A model generated the notes under the pieces. The model saw nothing but the letters and a program-made list of their open reading frames with translations, made no database searches and was not told where the DNA came from. A stretch of DNA of 14,212 nucleotides, taken from NCBI GenBank assembly GCA_043784605.1, contig JAYVYD010000449.1, forward strand, positions 1 to 14,212, given 5' to 3'. Numbering within the stretch: the stretch's first letter is position 1; each line of letters opens with the position of its first letter. Positions 6,481-13,470 of the stretch are shown piece after piece. The stretch is from JANYHY01 sp043784605 (GTDB taxonomy: Bacteria > Myxococcota_A > Polyangia > Polyangiales > Polyangiaceae). A program made the position numbers and the translations under genes.

Positions 6481-6545
6481 CGAAGGCCCCAGGCCGGCGC
6501 ATCGCTACCGTCTTATCGGAGCGAAGTGACGGTCTGGGGTCTTCG
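6481..6545. terminator. Long imperfect hairpin, probable terminator
   Basis: Arm 6481-6498 pairs with 6528-6545 at 15 or more of 18 positions (CGAAGNCCCCAGNCC against GGNCTGGGGNCTTCG). An inner stem TCGCTaCCG/CGGAGCGA (6502-6510/6517-6524) closes on TCTTAT. A short CTTTAAT follows on the plus strand. It lies 36 nt after the Cys-rich lipoprotein stop. A smaller hairpin, CGTAT-N6-ATACG, sits at 6467-6482. A terminator is the simplest reading; a mobile REP/MITE-like element is the alternative. Confidence 0.55.
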
Positions 6546-6610
6546 CTTTAATCTCGTCTCTCATTGGCGAGCACTGGCGCGTTGGGTCCGCCTAGAGATA
6601 TCGTCCATTG

Positions 6611-7288
6611 GTGAACGAAGCTCCACTGCCTGCGACGCAGCCGCCCGGAGGATTCGGGGCTCCATCCCCACCGCAGCCGCCGCTTGCGCCTCGTGAGCAG
6701 GACGCCCTCGGATGGACGCTCGTCGGCATCCCTGCGGTGAGCGGCGTCGTTGGCATGCTGTTCCCCGACGTTGGGTCGTTGCTCGGGTTCGTCGCGATAG
6801 GCGCGACCGTCGTTTTGATTGGCGTCGACGCGAGCCGCCACCGCCAGCGCACGGCGCGCCATGTGGTGCCCGCGCTGCTCCTTTGGATGGTATTTTACCC
6901 AGTTTATATGCATCGACGTGCCGCGTGGGGCGCCCCCAACCGCGTCGCGTTCGCGATCGGCGCGATGGTGCTTTACTTCGTGGGCGCGTTCTTTCATCCA
7001 TTCACCGCAGACGACCGCGCGCTCGTTCGTTGCAAGCCAATCGGAACCACGTTGGCCGAGGGCTACGACTGCACGATTGAGAGAACCTCGGGCTCGCATG
7101 CGGTGGACGTTTGTTGGGATCTCGCGCTCGTGTGCCCCGAGAGAACCGCGCTGGCGCACGGGTGCGGTCGTGCCGCGGCGGGCGAGAGCGTGCACGTGAA
7201 CGTGTCGGATGCGTCGTTGAACCGACTGCCATGCTCGAAGCTCAACACAGTGGAGCTGAGAAACATCACGGTAGCGCTCGCCGAGTAG
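6611..7288 (+). CDS. Four-helix membrane protein with Cys-rich C-terminal domain
   Basis: GTG at 6611 (TTG at 6608 is adjacent) gives 225 aa. The N-terminus is Pro/Ala-rich (to about 30). Four hydrophobic segments follow at about 35-55, 56-75, 86-102 and 113-130. The first and second are joined by FPDVGS, and the Arg/His-rich stretch ASRHRQRTARH sits between the second and third. The remaining ~95 residues are hydrophilic and carry six cysteines (about 141, 154, 168, 175, 185, 208), suggesting an exported, disulfide-bonded domain. No enzyme motif is recognised. The gene is 33 nt upstream of the DUF6881-like gene and may be co-transcribed with it. The ribosome-binding site is weak. Confidence 0.7.
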   Translation: MNEAPLPATQPPGGFGAPSPPQPPLAPREQDALGWTLVGIPAVSGVVGMLFPDVGSLLGFVAIGATVVLIGVDASRHRQRTARHVVPALLLWMVFYPVYMHRRAAWGAPNRVAFAIGAMVLYFVGAFFHPFTADDRALVRCKPIGTTLAEGYDCTIERTSGSHAVDVCWDLALVCPERTALAHGCGRAAAGESVHVNVSDASLNRLPCSKLNTVELRNITVALAE

Positions 7289-7321
7289 TATCGATTGTAG
7301 TTTATCCGAGTAGTTTACCCA

Positions 7322-7612
7322 ATGACCTGCGTCCGAGTTCTCTGGACTCACAAGAGTCAGACCCGTCCGAGACTACTCGTTAGCGAACTGGACGTTGAAC
7401 GTCGCGAAGTGCGCAAGGTTGAACTGTTTGCAAACGGGACGGTCGGCTACGCGTCTCAAACCACTGAGCACGGCGGCACCGTTCTGGGCATCACGAGCAT
7501 TCCGGAGATCATGGACATCGCGGCCCAAACCGAGTTCGAGCCCACCGAAATACTCGAGTGGGAGTTCGAAGCGATTTGGTCGCGAGCGACGTCAGGTTCC
7601 TTCGCTATTTGA
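7322..7612 (+). CDS. Small DUF6881-like protein
   Basis: This 96-aa protein contains VRVLWTHKS, LLVSELDVERREVRKVELF, GTVGYAS, GGTVLGITSIP and FEPTEILEWEFEAIWSRA. That order is what I recall for DUF6881 proteins, small cytoplasmic proteins of unknown function often found in accessory regions and near polymorphic-toxin or immunity genes. The start ATG is the first in frame. Its last 8 nt overlap, tail to tail, the end of the minus-strand GGDEF gene. No toxin partner is visible. Coding status is well supported by the family-like pattern; function is not. Confidence 0.7.
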   Translation: MTCVRVLWTHKSQTRPRLLVSELDVERREVRKVELFANGTVGYASQTTEHGGTVLGITSIPEIMDIAAQTEFEPTEILEWEFEAIWSRATSGSFAI

Positions 7613-8519
7613 CGACGACGCGATTGCGACCGCCGCGTTTGGCTTCGTAGAGCGCGGCATCGGCGGCCGCGATCAGCTGATTGGAGGTCTGCCCGGCGAC
7701 ATGCGCGGCGACGCCGAGGCTGGCCGTGATGGGGATGGTCTTGCCGGAGAAGACGAACGCCGCTGCCTCGATCATGGCGCGGATGCGCTCGGCGGCGGCG
7801 GCGGTGATATTGGCGGACGAGCCTCTGCAGAGGATGGCGAACTCCTCACCGCCGTAGCGTGCGAGCAGGTCCTCGCCGCGCACCGCCGACTGGAGGGTGC
7901 CGGCGAGCGTCGAGAGCACCATGTCGCCGGCGAGGTGGCCGTAGGTGTCGTTCACCGTCTTGAAGTGATCCACGTCCAACATCACGAGCGAGAGTGGGGA
8001 CGAGTGCCGCTGCGCATAGGACAGCTCGCTCTCGATCCGATCCATGAAGTGTCTCTTGTTGAACAGCTTGGTGAGGCCGTCGCGTAGCGCCGCGTCGTAC
8101 ATCTGAAGACGGAAACTCGTCTCGAGCTTGTCGTGAAACGTGAACTTGAGGATCGTGGTGGAGCCGATCTGAATCTTGTCGCCGTCCGTGAGCTTGACCT
8201 TGGTGACGCGCTCCCCGTTCACGAGCGTGCCGTTGACGCTGCCGAGGTCTTCGAGCTGTGCCTCTCGTCCGCTCGCCGAGATGCGCGCGTGCTTGCGGGA
8301 GATGCCGTCGTCCGAGAGCTTGATCGCGACGTCCTCGGCGCGGCCGATGATCGTCTCGGCGTCCTCGATGCGGTACATCTCGCCCACGTTCGAGCCCGCG
8401 AGCACAATCAGATACGGCCGGTCTTGCTCCGAGGGCGCTAGGCTGTCGTGCTTGAACGGCTCGACGCCCATCTTGGTACAATCGAGGTCGTCGTCCTCGT
8501 CGTTGTCATCCGGCCCCAC
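7605..8519 (-). CDS. FHA-GGDEF diguanylate cyclase
   Basis: This 304-aa cytoplasmic signalling protein has an acidic N-terminus. An FHA domain (about 36-125) follows with GR at 59-60, SRKHAR at 74-79 and LGSVNGTLVNG, the phosphothreonine-binding set. A GGDEF domain (about 145-303) follows, with DVDHFKTVNDTYGH, the active-site GGEEF at 223-227 and SLGV at 267-270. The inhibitory I-site RxxD (R214-GED-D217) lies exactly five residues before GGEEF. It should therefore make c-di-GMP from two GTP, be product-inhibited, and be steered by binding a Thr-phosphorylated partner, linking kinase signalling to c-di-GMP. The start is GTG 8519; an internal ATG at residue 17 (about 8471) is possible. It is divergent from purC with a 46-nt gap. 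Confidence 0.95.
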   Translation of the reverse strand: MGPDDNDEDDDLDCTKMGVEPFKHDSLAPSEQDRPYLIVLAGSNVGEMYRIEDAETIIGRAEDVAIKLSDDGISRKHARISASGREAQLEDLGSVNGTLVNGERVTKVKLTDGDKIQIGSTTILKFTFHDKLETSFRLQMYDAALRDGLTKLFNKRHFMDRIESELSYAQRHSSPLSLVMLDVDHFKTVNDTYGHLAGDMVLSTLAGTLQSAVRGEDLLARYGGEEFAILCRGSSANITAAAAERIRAMIEAAAFVFSGKTIPITASLGVAAHVAGQTSNQLIAAADAALYEAKRGGRNRVVVK

Positions 8520-8565
8520 GCCCAGCAGGGTCTCAGCCCCGCGGTCCCCACGTCAAGGAAGCTGA

Positions 8566-9588
8566 GTGTCGACGCCGCGACATGACAGGTTTGTCTTTCT
8601 GGGTTATGACCCGTCGCGCATGGTCTCAGACGCCACGCTACGCGACGCGCTCTCGCATGCGCTCGATCGCACCGACCTCGGGATTGGCAGCAAATACGAG
8701 GGGAAGGTCCGAGATAACTACACGACGACCCACGGCCGCCGACTCATCGTCGTCACGGACCGCATCAGCGCGTTCGATCGTGTGCTCGGCACCATTCCGT
8801 TCAAGGGGCAGGTGCTCAATCGGCTCGCTGCCTATTGGTTCCAAAAGACCAGCGACGTCGCGCCGAATCACTTCGTGAGCTTGCCCGATCCGAACGTGCT
8901 CGAGTGTGTCGAGTGCGAGCCTCTGCTCGTCGAGATGGTCGTGCGTGCGTACGTGACCGGCAGCACCTCTACCTCGATCTGGACGCACTACGCGCGCGGC
9001 GAGCGTGTGTTCTGCGGTCATGCGCTCCCGGACGGACTCCGCAAGAACCAGAAGCTCCCCGTCGCGATCCTCACGCCCGCCACGAAGGCTCCCAAGGGAC
9101 AGCACGACATCTCGGGCTCGCGCGAGGAGATCTTGGCGCTCGGCCAAGTCACCGCCGAAGACTTCGATGCGGCAGCCGAGATCGCGATGCGACTCTTCGC
9201 CGCAGGACAACGAATGTGCGCCGAGCACGGCCTCATCCTCGTGGACACCAAGTACGAATTCGGCAAGACCAAGGACGGCACGCTCGTCGTCATCGACGAG
9301 ATCCACACGCCTGACTCGTCACGCTTCTGGCTCGCGGACTCTTACGAAGAGCGATTCACCAAGGGGCTCGACCCCGAGCCGCTCGACAAGGACTTCGTGC
9401 GCCGGTTCTACACCGAGCAGGGCTACCGCGGAGACGGCGAGCCGATGCCGCTGCCCGACGACATCCGCGTCGGCGCTGCCAAGCGCTACATCGAAGCCTA
9501 CGAACGAATCACCGGATCGGCGTTCGTCCCCGACACCGAGCCTCCGATCTCACGCATCACGCGCAACCTGAAACTGTCGTCGCCTTAG
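8566..9588 (+). CDS. purC: PurC, SAICAR synthase
   Basis: Phosphoribosylaminoimidazole-succinocarboxamide synthase joins CAIR and aspartate with ATP to give SAICAR in purine synthesis (EC 6.3.2.6). Visible family marks include KYEGKVRDNY, VVTDRISAFD, IPFKGQVLN, VEMVVRAYVTGSTSTSIW, ILTPATKAPKGQHD, LILVDTKYEFG and the signature VIDEIHTPDSSRFW. The longer C-terminus matches the ~300-aa class seen in fungi and many bacteria. GTG 8566 has a good AAGGAA site 5 nt upstream (340 aa). ATG 8620 (322 aa) fits the family N-terminus better (MVSDATLRDALSHAL). The choice between these starts is open. It forms an operon with purS 8 nt downstream. Confidence 0.97.
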   Translation: MSTPRHDRFVFLGYDPSRMVSDATLRDALSHALDRTDLGIGSKYEGKVRDNYTTTHGRRLIVVTDRISAFDRVLGTIPFKGQVLNRLAAYWFQKTSDVAPNHFVSLPDPNVLECVECEPLLVEMVVRAYVTGSTSTSIWTHYARGERVFCGHALPDGLRKNQKLPVAILTPATKAPKGQHDISGSREEILALGQVTAEDFDAAAEIAMRLFAAGQRMCAEHGLILVDTKYEFGKTKDGTLVVIDEIHTPDSSRFWLADSYEERFTKGLDPEPLDKDFVRRFYTEQGYRGDGEPMPLPDDIRVGAAKRYIEAYERITGSAFVPDTEPPISRITRNLKLSSP

Positions 9589-9596
9589 GAATCTCA

Positions 9597-9839
9597 ATGG
9601 CCAACGCTCGCGTCATCGTTCGACTCAAGCCCGAGGTGCTCGACCCGCAGGGAGACGCCGTGCGGCGCGCTCTCGAGCGGCTCGGCTTCGACGGCGTCAA
9701 AGGCGTTCGCATCGGCAAGATCATCGAGATCGAGATCGACGCGGAGCACGTGAAAGACGCCGCGCCGAAGCTCGCGAAGATGGCCGACGAGCTGCTCGCG
9801 AATCCGGTGACCGAGGACTTCGAAGTCTCGATCGGCTGA
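9597..9839 (+). CDS. purS: PurS, FGAM synthase small subunit
   Basis: This 80-aa protein has ARVIVRLKPEVLDPQGDAVRRAL, then LGFDGVKGVRIGKIIEIEI and LLANPVTEDFEV, the standard PurS pattern and length. PurS dimers bridge PurL and the glutaminase PurQ in the three-part formylglycinamide ribonucleotide amidotransferase. Its start follows the purC stop by 8 nt, and AGGA of its ribosome site overlaps the purC TAG, so translation is likely coupled. purQ does not follow; the next gene converges. Confidence 0.95.
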   Translation: MANARVIVRLKPEVLDPQGDAVRRALERLGFDGVKGVRIGKIIEIEIDAEHVKDAAPKLAKMADELLANPVTEDFEVSIG

Positions 9840-9848
9840 CTCGACAAC

Positions 9849-9890
9849 GCGTTCTCAACAACGCGTCCTCTACAAAGCGTCCTCTACAAA
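9849..9890 (+). repeat. Three 14-nt tandem repeats after purS
   Basis: Units are 9849-9862 (GCGTTCTCAACAAC), 9863-9876 and 9877-9890 (both GCGTCCTCTACAAA). They fill the convergent gap between purS and the next minus gene. A short GCGCT-N8-AGCGC inverted repeat (9891-9908) overlaps the stop of that gene. No T-tract is present. Confidence 0.8.
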
Positions 9891-9901
9891 GCGCTCGCTG
9901 G

Positions 9902-10189
9902 CTAGCGCCACTCGCAGACGGTGTGCGTTGCGGGAGGCGGCGGCGCCGTGCCGTAGTGAATCGAGTCCTCGTAGACGATGCTCACTTTGTGGCAGTGCAA
10001 CTTCTCGTGATCTCGATTGCTCGCGGCCGCGGCGACCGCGGCGACCGCGGTGGCGAAGACCATGGCGAACATCGCGACGAGCACCAACCCGACGCGCATC
10101 ACGCGAACCCGTGATTGACGCGCGATCGACGCGATCTCGGCGTTGTCCTGCTCGGCGTGCTCGTTTCGGGCGAGTGTGCGGTAGGGCAT
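9902..10189 (-). CDS. Small single-pass membrane or exported protein
   Basis: This 95-aa protein has a polar N-terminus and one hydrophobic segment at about 33-57 (VGLVLVAMFAMVFATAVAAV) preceded by arginines, so it is inserted with the C-terminal half outside or cleaved as a long signal. The outer part has CHKVSIVYEDS, a PPPPA run and a final TVCEWR; two cysteines (66 and 92) could form a disulfide. The Ala/Val stretch is encoded by short CGCGGCGAC repeats near 10028-10050. It lies 45 nt downstream of the M50 protease on the same strand and is the last gene of that run. I recognise no family. Confidence 0.6.
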   Translation of the reverse strand: MPYRTLARNEHAEQDNAEIASIARQSRVRVMRVGLVLVAMFAMVFATAVAAVAAAASNRDHEKLHCHKVSIVYEDSIHYGTAPPPPATHTVCEWR

Positions 10190-10234
10190 CTTCGAGAGAC
10201 TCCGCTGGCCGGAGGGTCCTTGGATTCTAACGGC

Positions 10235-11425
10235 TCAAAGGCTCATGGGGGTCGGCATGAAGAGCGCGATGAACATGAGCAGCGTGACGACGGCGATCGC
10301 GGCGCGACCGATGCCGAGCTTCTCGTTCCCCGTCGGCGGGTGATCGAAGAGCTTGTGGGTTCGGAGCGTGCCCGCGCGCACCTCCATCGCGATGACGAAC
10401 GCAAGACTGATGAAGAAGCCAATCCACACGATGGGCTTGTTGTCGGTTCGTCCGATCGACGAGAGCGTGACGAGACCCGCGAGCATCACGATGCGCGTGA
10501 AGATGGGCAAGCGAGGCTCGTCGTCATCGCCCCGCTCGCCCTGCCCTTTGCGCGTGACCGTGCCGAGGATCGCGAGCACTTGGTACCAAGCGAGCCAGAA
10601 CATCGAGTCTCCGACGTGCTCGCCGAAGTGTTTGAACCCTTCTCCGGCGCGGAAATCGCGCACCACCCACCCGAGCACGCTGACGAAGAAGAACGCGAGC
10701 AGCGCGCGGTGGAACGTGCGCGCGAACTTGTCTTGCTGAGGACCGAACAGCGCGTACGCGACGTGACCGCCGTCGAGTTGCCCCACAGGCAAGAGGTTGA
10801 TCATCGTGACGAGCATGCCGGCCCACGCGCCGAATGCGACCGGAGACAGCAGGATGTCGCTGCCGCCGGGCACGGTCGGCCCGAAGAAATGCTCGATCGC
10901 TCGCACGGCGAGGGAGGTGCCGAGCTGGCCATACTCGCTGCTGTCCAACGAGATAATCTCGGAGTGCCGCACGCCCCACGTGTACAGGGGGAACGCGACG
11001 ACCAAGCCGCAGAGCGGACCCGACGCGCCGATGTCGAGCAGCGCCGCGCGTGTCGCGATGCGGCCTCGCATGCGGATCACGGCACCCATAGTGCCGAACC
11101 CGAGCAGCGGGAGCGGGATGAAGAACGGCGGAGAGGCGTCGACGTTGTGAATGCGCGCGGCGATGTAGTGACCGCTCTCGTGCGCGACGAGGATTCCGAG
11201 CAGCGCCCCCGCGTATTGGAGCGCGTGGAGCCACGTCGTCGGACTCTTCAAACCGAGCGGATCGAGCATCGCTCCGGTGAAGACGACACTCACGATCGTG
11301 AGCGCGAACAAGACGACGTTGAGCCGAATGGAGCGCGGGGCTTCCATCGCCGCGGGCGGCTCGCTATCCGAGTGCTCCCTTGAGGGCGGCGGCGAGTCGC
11401 TCGAGTCGGGGTGCGAGCTTGGCAT
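10235..11425 (-). CDS. M50 (site-2-type) membrane metalloprotease
   Basis: This 396-aa polytopic membrane protein carries the zinc motif HESGH (82-86) inside a hydrophobic helix and the second metal motif NLLPVGQLDGGH (N210, D218, H221). FFIPLPLLGFGTMGAVIRMR (101-120) and GASGP (133-137) are typical of EGY/S2P-like proteases. It is expected to cleave transmembrane substrates within the bilayer. About eight hydrophobic segments are visible, with a charged loop (GQGERGDDDEPR) near 315-330. Both catalytic motifs are intact. The ATG at 11425 overlaps the upstream SctL-like gene by 62 nt; ATG 11347 (370 aa, residue 27) would avoid this and remove a Ser/Pro/Asp-rich tail. Neither has a strong ribosome site. 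The substrate is unknown. Confidence 0.92.
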   Translation of the reverse strand: MPSSHPDSSDSPPPSREHSDSEPPAAMEAPRSIRLNVVLFALTIVSVVFTGAMLDPLGLKSPTTWLHALQYAGALLGILVAHESGHYIAARIHNVDASPPFFIPLPLLGFGTMGAVIRMRGRIATRAALLDIGASGPLCGLVVAFPLYTWGVRHSEIISLDSSEYGQLGTSLAVRAIEHFFGPTVPGGSDILLSPVAFGAWAGMLVTMINLLPVGQLDGGHVAYALFGPQQDKFARTFHRALLAFFFVSVLGWVVRDFRAGEGFKHFGEHVGDSMFWLAWYQVLAILGTVTRKGQGERGDDDEPRLPIFTRIVMLAGLVTLSSIGRTDNKPIVWIGFFISLAFVIAMEVRAGTLRTHKLFDHPPTGNEKLGIGRAAIAVVTLLMFIALFMPTPMSL

Positions 11426-12005
11426 CTAGGATTCCGAGGTCTGTGTGGAAGAGGAACGAGCCGCGCGCGAGCTCGGCATTGGGGACCACCGTAACGGTGT
11501 TCTCTGGAGGACAGATACGACCAATCTGCAACGACAGCGCCTCGGCGTCGAGGGGATGCGCCTCGATGCGCGTGCGTCGCGTGCCTCGAGCTTCGGCGAG
11601 CGCCTCCTTGGCCAACCCTGCTATCTGACCTGGCTCGAGCGTCAGAGTGGCGCCGATTAGCCTCTCCGCTAGCACGACCGCGAGGCCCACTGCTCGATCG
11701 AGATCCACGTCTGCGCGCGCTTCTTCACGCGCTCGCAAGATCAGATAGGCGGCGGCGAGCTTCGCTTGTTCGTGCTCCTCGGCTTGCCTCGTCGCCGTGG
11801 CAATCGCGTCGGCCGCCTTCTGACGGGCCTCCCTCCCGATCGTCTCCGCGCGCGCTTGCGCCTCGGCGACGATGCGGACTGCGGCGGCTTTTGCGTCCAC
11901 CTCTTCACGCAAGACACGCGCTCGGCGCGCGGGCGAGACGACGCGCTCGGGGCTCGCCACTTTCGCAACGTCGGCGCGTAGCACTCTGCCTCTCACGATC
12001 CCCAT
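11364..12005 (-). CDS. SctL/FliH (HrpE/YscL)-like stator protein
   Basis: ATG 12005 follows a GGAGG site and gives 213 aa (a longer frame to 12104 has no such signal). An Ala/Glu/Arg-rich coiled coil runs through about residues 30-90. A C-terminal domain follows with LAERLIGATLTLEPGQIAGL, RIEAHPLDAEAL and TVVPNAELARGSFLFHTDLG-type strands ending DAKLAPRLERLAAAL. That layout fits the FliH/SctL/V-ATPase E family, which holds the type III secretion ATPase at the export gate. It shares 13 nt with the preceding 71-aa gene and 62 nt with the protease gene. No ATPase, switch or export gene is beside it. The family call is fairly firm; membership in a type III system is inference. Confidence 0.75.
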   Translation of the reverse strand: MGIVRGRVLRADVAKVASPERVVSPARRARVLREEVDAKAAAVRIVAEAQARAETIGREARQKAADAIATATRQAEEHEQAKLAAAYLILRAREEARADVDLDRAVGLAVVLAERLIGATLTLEPGQIAGLAKEALAEARGTRRTRIEAHPLDAEALSLQIGRICPPENTVTVVPNAELARGSFLFHTDLGILDAKLAPRLERLAAALKGALG

Positions 12006-12208
12006 GAGGCCTCCATCTTCTCGAGGTCGCGTGCGATCAGACCGAGCTCCTTCGCGAGCATCTCGGCCTTCGTCTGCCGATCTCCGCGCTCGAGCGTCGC
12101 GCACAAGTCTCTCGCGTTCGCCACCGCCGCGTCGTTGATCGCGGAGCGCGCCTCGGTCCAGGGCTCACCCAACGCCACGCTCGTCGCTATGAAACCGCGC
12201 TCCCACAT
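11993..12208 (-). CDS. Small helical protein heading the SctL-like operon
   Basis: This 71-aa protein reads MWERGFIATSVALGEPW and continues with charged helices (SAINDAAVANARDLCATLE, AEMLAKELGLIARDLEKME). An in-frame TGA lies just upstream (12215-12217), so this is a complete short gene, not a tail. Its end overlaps the SctL-like start by 13 nt, and the ribosome site of the latter lies inside it, indicating translational coupling. It may be a partner or chaperone of that protein. No family is recognised. Confidence 0.6.
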   Translation of the reverse strand: MWERGFIATSVALGEPWTEARSAINDAAVANARDLCATLERGDRQTKAEMLAKELGLIARDLEKMEASWGS

Positions 12209-12270
12209 GCGCTCTCATGGATATGCGACTTGACGCCTGGATGCACCTTCGTCAGAAAGGACCAAATCCC

Positions 12271-13461
12271 ATGTCCGCCCAAAAGAGCGTCCTCCGCAAA
12301 CACTTCGAACGCGCCAAGAACGTGCAGCCCACCGGCATCACCGGCAAGGAGCGCCCGACGGACATCATCGCGACGATGTTCCCCGCGTACGTCGGACGCC
12401 AGGAGCGCACCGCGTTCGAGCTGATGAGCAAGGTCTCCCGCGAGGACTTCTGCACGTTCCTCACATTCTCGGGCGCGATGACGCCTGCCGGCCTGCATCA
12501 ATCGTGTTTGATTCCTCTGATTGAGCGCGGCCTGGTCGACTGTTTGACGACGACCGGCGCGAACCTCTACCACGACGCGCACCGCATCATCGGCCACGCC
12601 ATCCGCGAGATCGAGCCGAACGCGGGAGACCTGCAGTATCGCCTCGCGCGCATCATTCGCATCTACGACCTCGGCTTCTGGGAGGAGACCCTCCTCGAGA
12701 CCGACAAGCTGTTCTCGGCAATCCTGCGAAAGCCCGAGTTTCAAAGGAAGATGACGACGGTCGAGCTGCACTACCTGCTCGGCAAGAACATCGCGGAGAT
12801 CGAGCTCGCGCTCGGCGTCAAGTCGCCCTCTCTGCTGTCTACGGCGTACAAGTTCGGCGTCCCGATCTTCGTCGGCGCGGTGCAAGACGGCTCGATCTTC
12901 CTCAACATCGTCAAGCTGAAGCGGATGCTCGGCAAGGAGTTCAAGCTCGAGATCGACGTCAACGACGACGTCTTCGAGATGGGCGCGATGCAGCACCACT
13001 GCTTCGGTCGCCTGAAGAAAAAGATGGCGATCTGGATCTTGGGCGGCGGCGTTCCGAAGAACTACACGCTGCAAGGCGAGCCGCTGCTCGATCAGATCTT
13101 GAACGTGCCGACGCACGGCTTCGATGTCGACGTGCAGTTCTGCGTGGACCCGGTCGACAACGGCGCGCTCTCGAGCTGCCCCGCAGGCGAGGGTCACACC
13201 TGGGGCAAGGTCTCCGCCGAGAGCGTGCAGACCGGCAGCGTGTACGTGCACTGCGACGTGACGGCGGTGTTTCCGTGGCTGGTTTATGCCCTCTTGAGCG
13301 ATCCAGCGGTCCATCGCAAGCCGCGCCGCTTGTATGATGCGCGCGACGAAGCCGTGGCTGCGCTCCAAAAGGAAGTCGACAAGCGACACCGATCTCTCCT
13401 GCCGACGATCGAGTACGACCTGCCGAAGCCGAAGGCAAAGTCGAAGGCGAAGAAGCGCTAG
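12271..13461 (+). CDS. Deoxyhypusine synthase-family protein
   Basis: From ATG 12271 (396 aa) the sequence matches the deoxyhypusine synthase family: FSGAMTPAG, TTTGANLYHD, a central YKFGVPIF, AIWILGGGVPKN with the candidate catalytic lysine (residue 263), and an AVFPWLVYAL end. In archaea and eukaryotes the enzyme moves aminobutyl from spermidine to a lysine of eIF5A using NAD. Bacteria lack eIF5A, so a polyamine product such as homospermidine, or another acceptor, is more likely here. AGAAAGGA at 12254-12261 supports the 12271 start. An upstream ATG at 12217 (414 aa) lacks a ribosome site. The C-terminus is Lys-rich (PKAKSKAKKR). It is divergent from the SctL-like operon and converges with the PilZ gene, with 9 nt between stops. 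Confidence 0.92.
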   Translation: MSAQKSVLRKHFERAKNVQPTGITGKERPTDIIATMFPAYVGRQERTAFELMSKVSREDFCTFLTFSGAMTPAGLHQSCLIPLIERGLVDCLTTTGANLYHDAHRIIGHAIREIEPNAGDLQYRLARIIRIYDLGFWEETLLETDKLFSAILRKPEFQRKMTTVELHYLLGKNIAEIELALGVKSPSLLSTAYKFGVPIFVGAVQDGSIFLNIVKLKRMLGKEFKLEIDVNDDVFEMGAMQHHCFGRLKKKMAIWILGGGVPKNYTLQGEPLLDQILNVPTHGFDVDVQFCVDPVDNGALSSCPAGEGHTWGKVSAESVQTGSVYVHCDVTAVFPWLVYALLSDPAVHRKPRRLYDARDEAVAALQKEVDKRHRSLLPTIEYDLPKPKAKSKAKKR

Positions 13462-13470
13462 CTCGTCAGT

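Noticed and set aside
7322..7612. Immunity gene of a toxin-immunity pair
   Set aside because: DUF6881-like proteins can occur in such contexts, but no toxin-like gene is adjacent; the upstream gene is a multi-pass membrane protein without toxin motifs.
9849..9890. Tandem repeats as a CRISPR array
   Set aside because: The units are 14 nt, directly adjacent, without spacers and without cas genes nearby.
10115..11383. 422-codon plus-strand open frame
   Set aside because: It lies antisense to the M50 protease, whose catalytic motifs are clear. The reading is Glu/Arg/His-rich low complexity.
12229..12260. TTGACG as a -35 box for the deoxyhypusine synthase gene
   Set aside because: No acceptable -10 box lies at the right distance, so a promoter cannot be supported.
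12187..13389. 400-codon minus-strand open frame
   Set aside because: It is the complement of the deoxyhypusine synthase gene and shows no recognisable domain.
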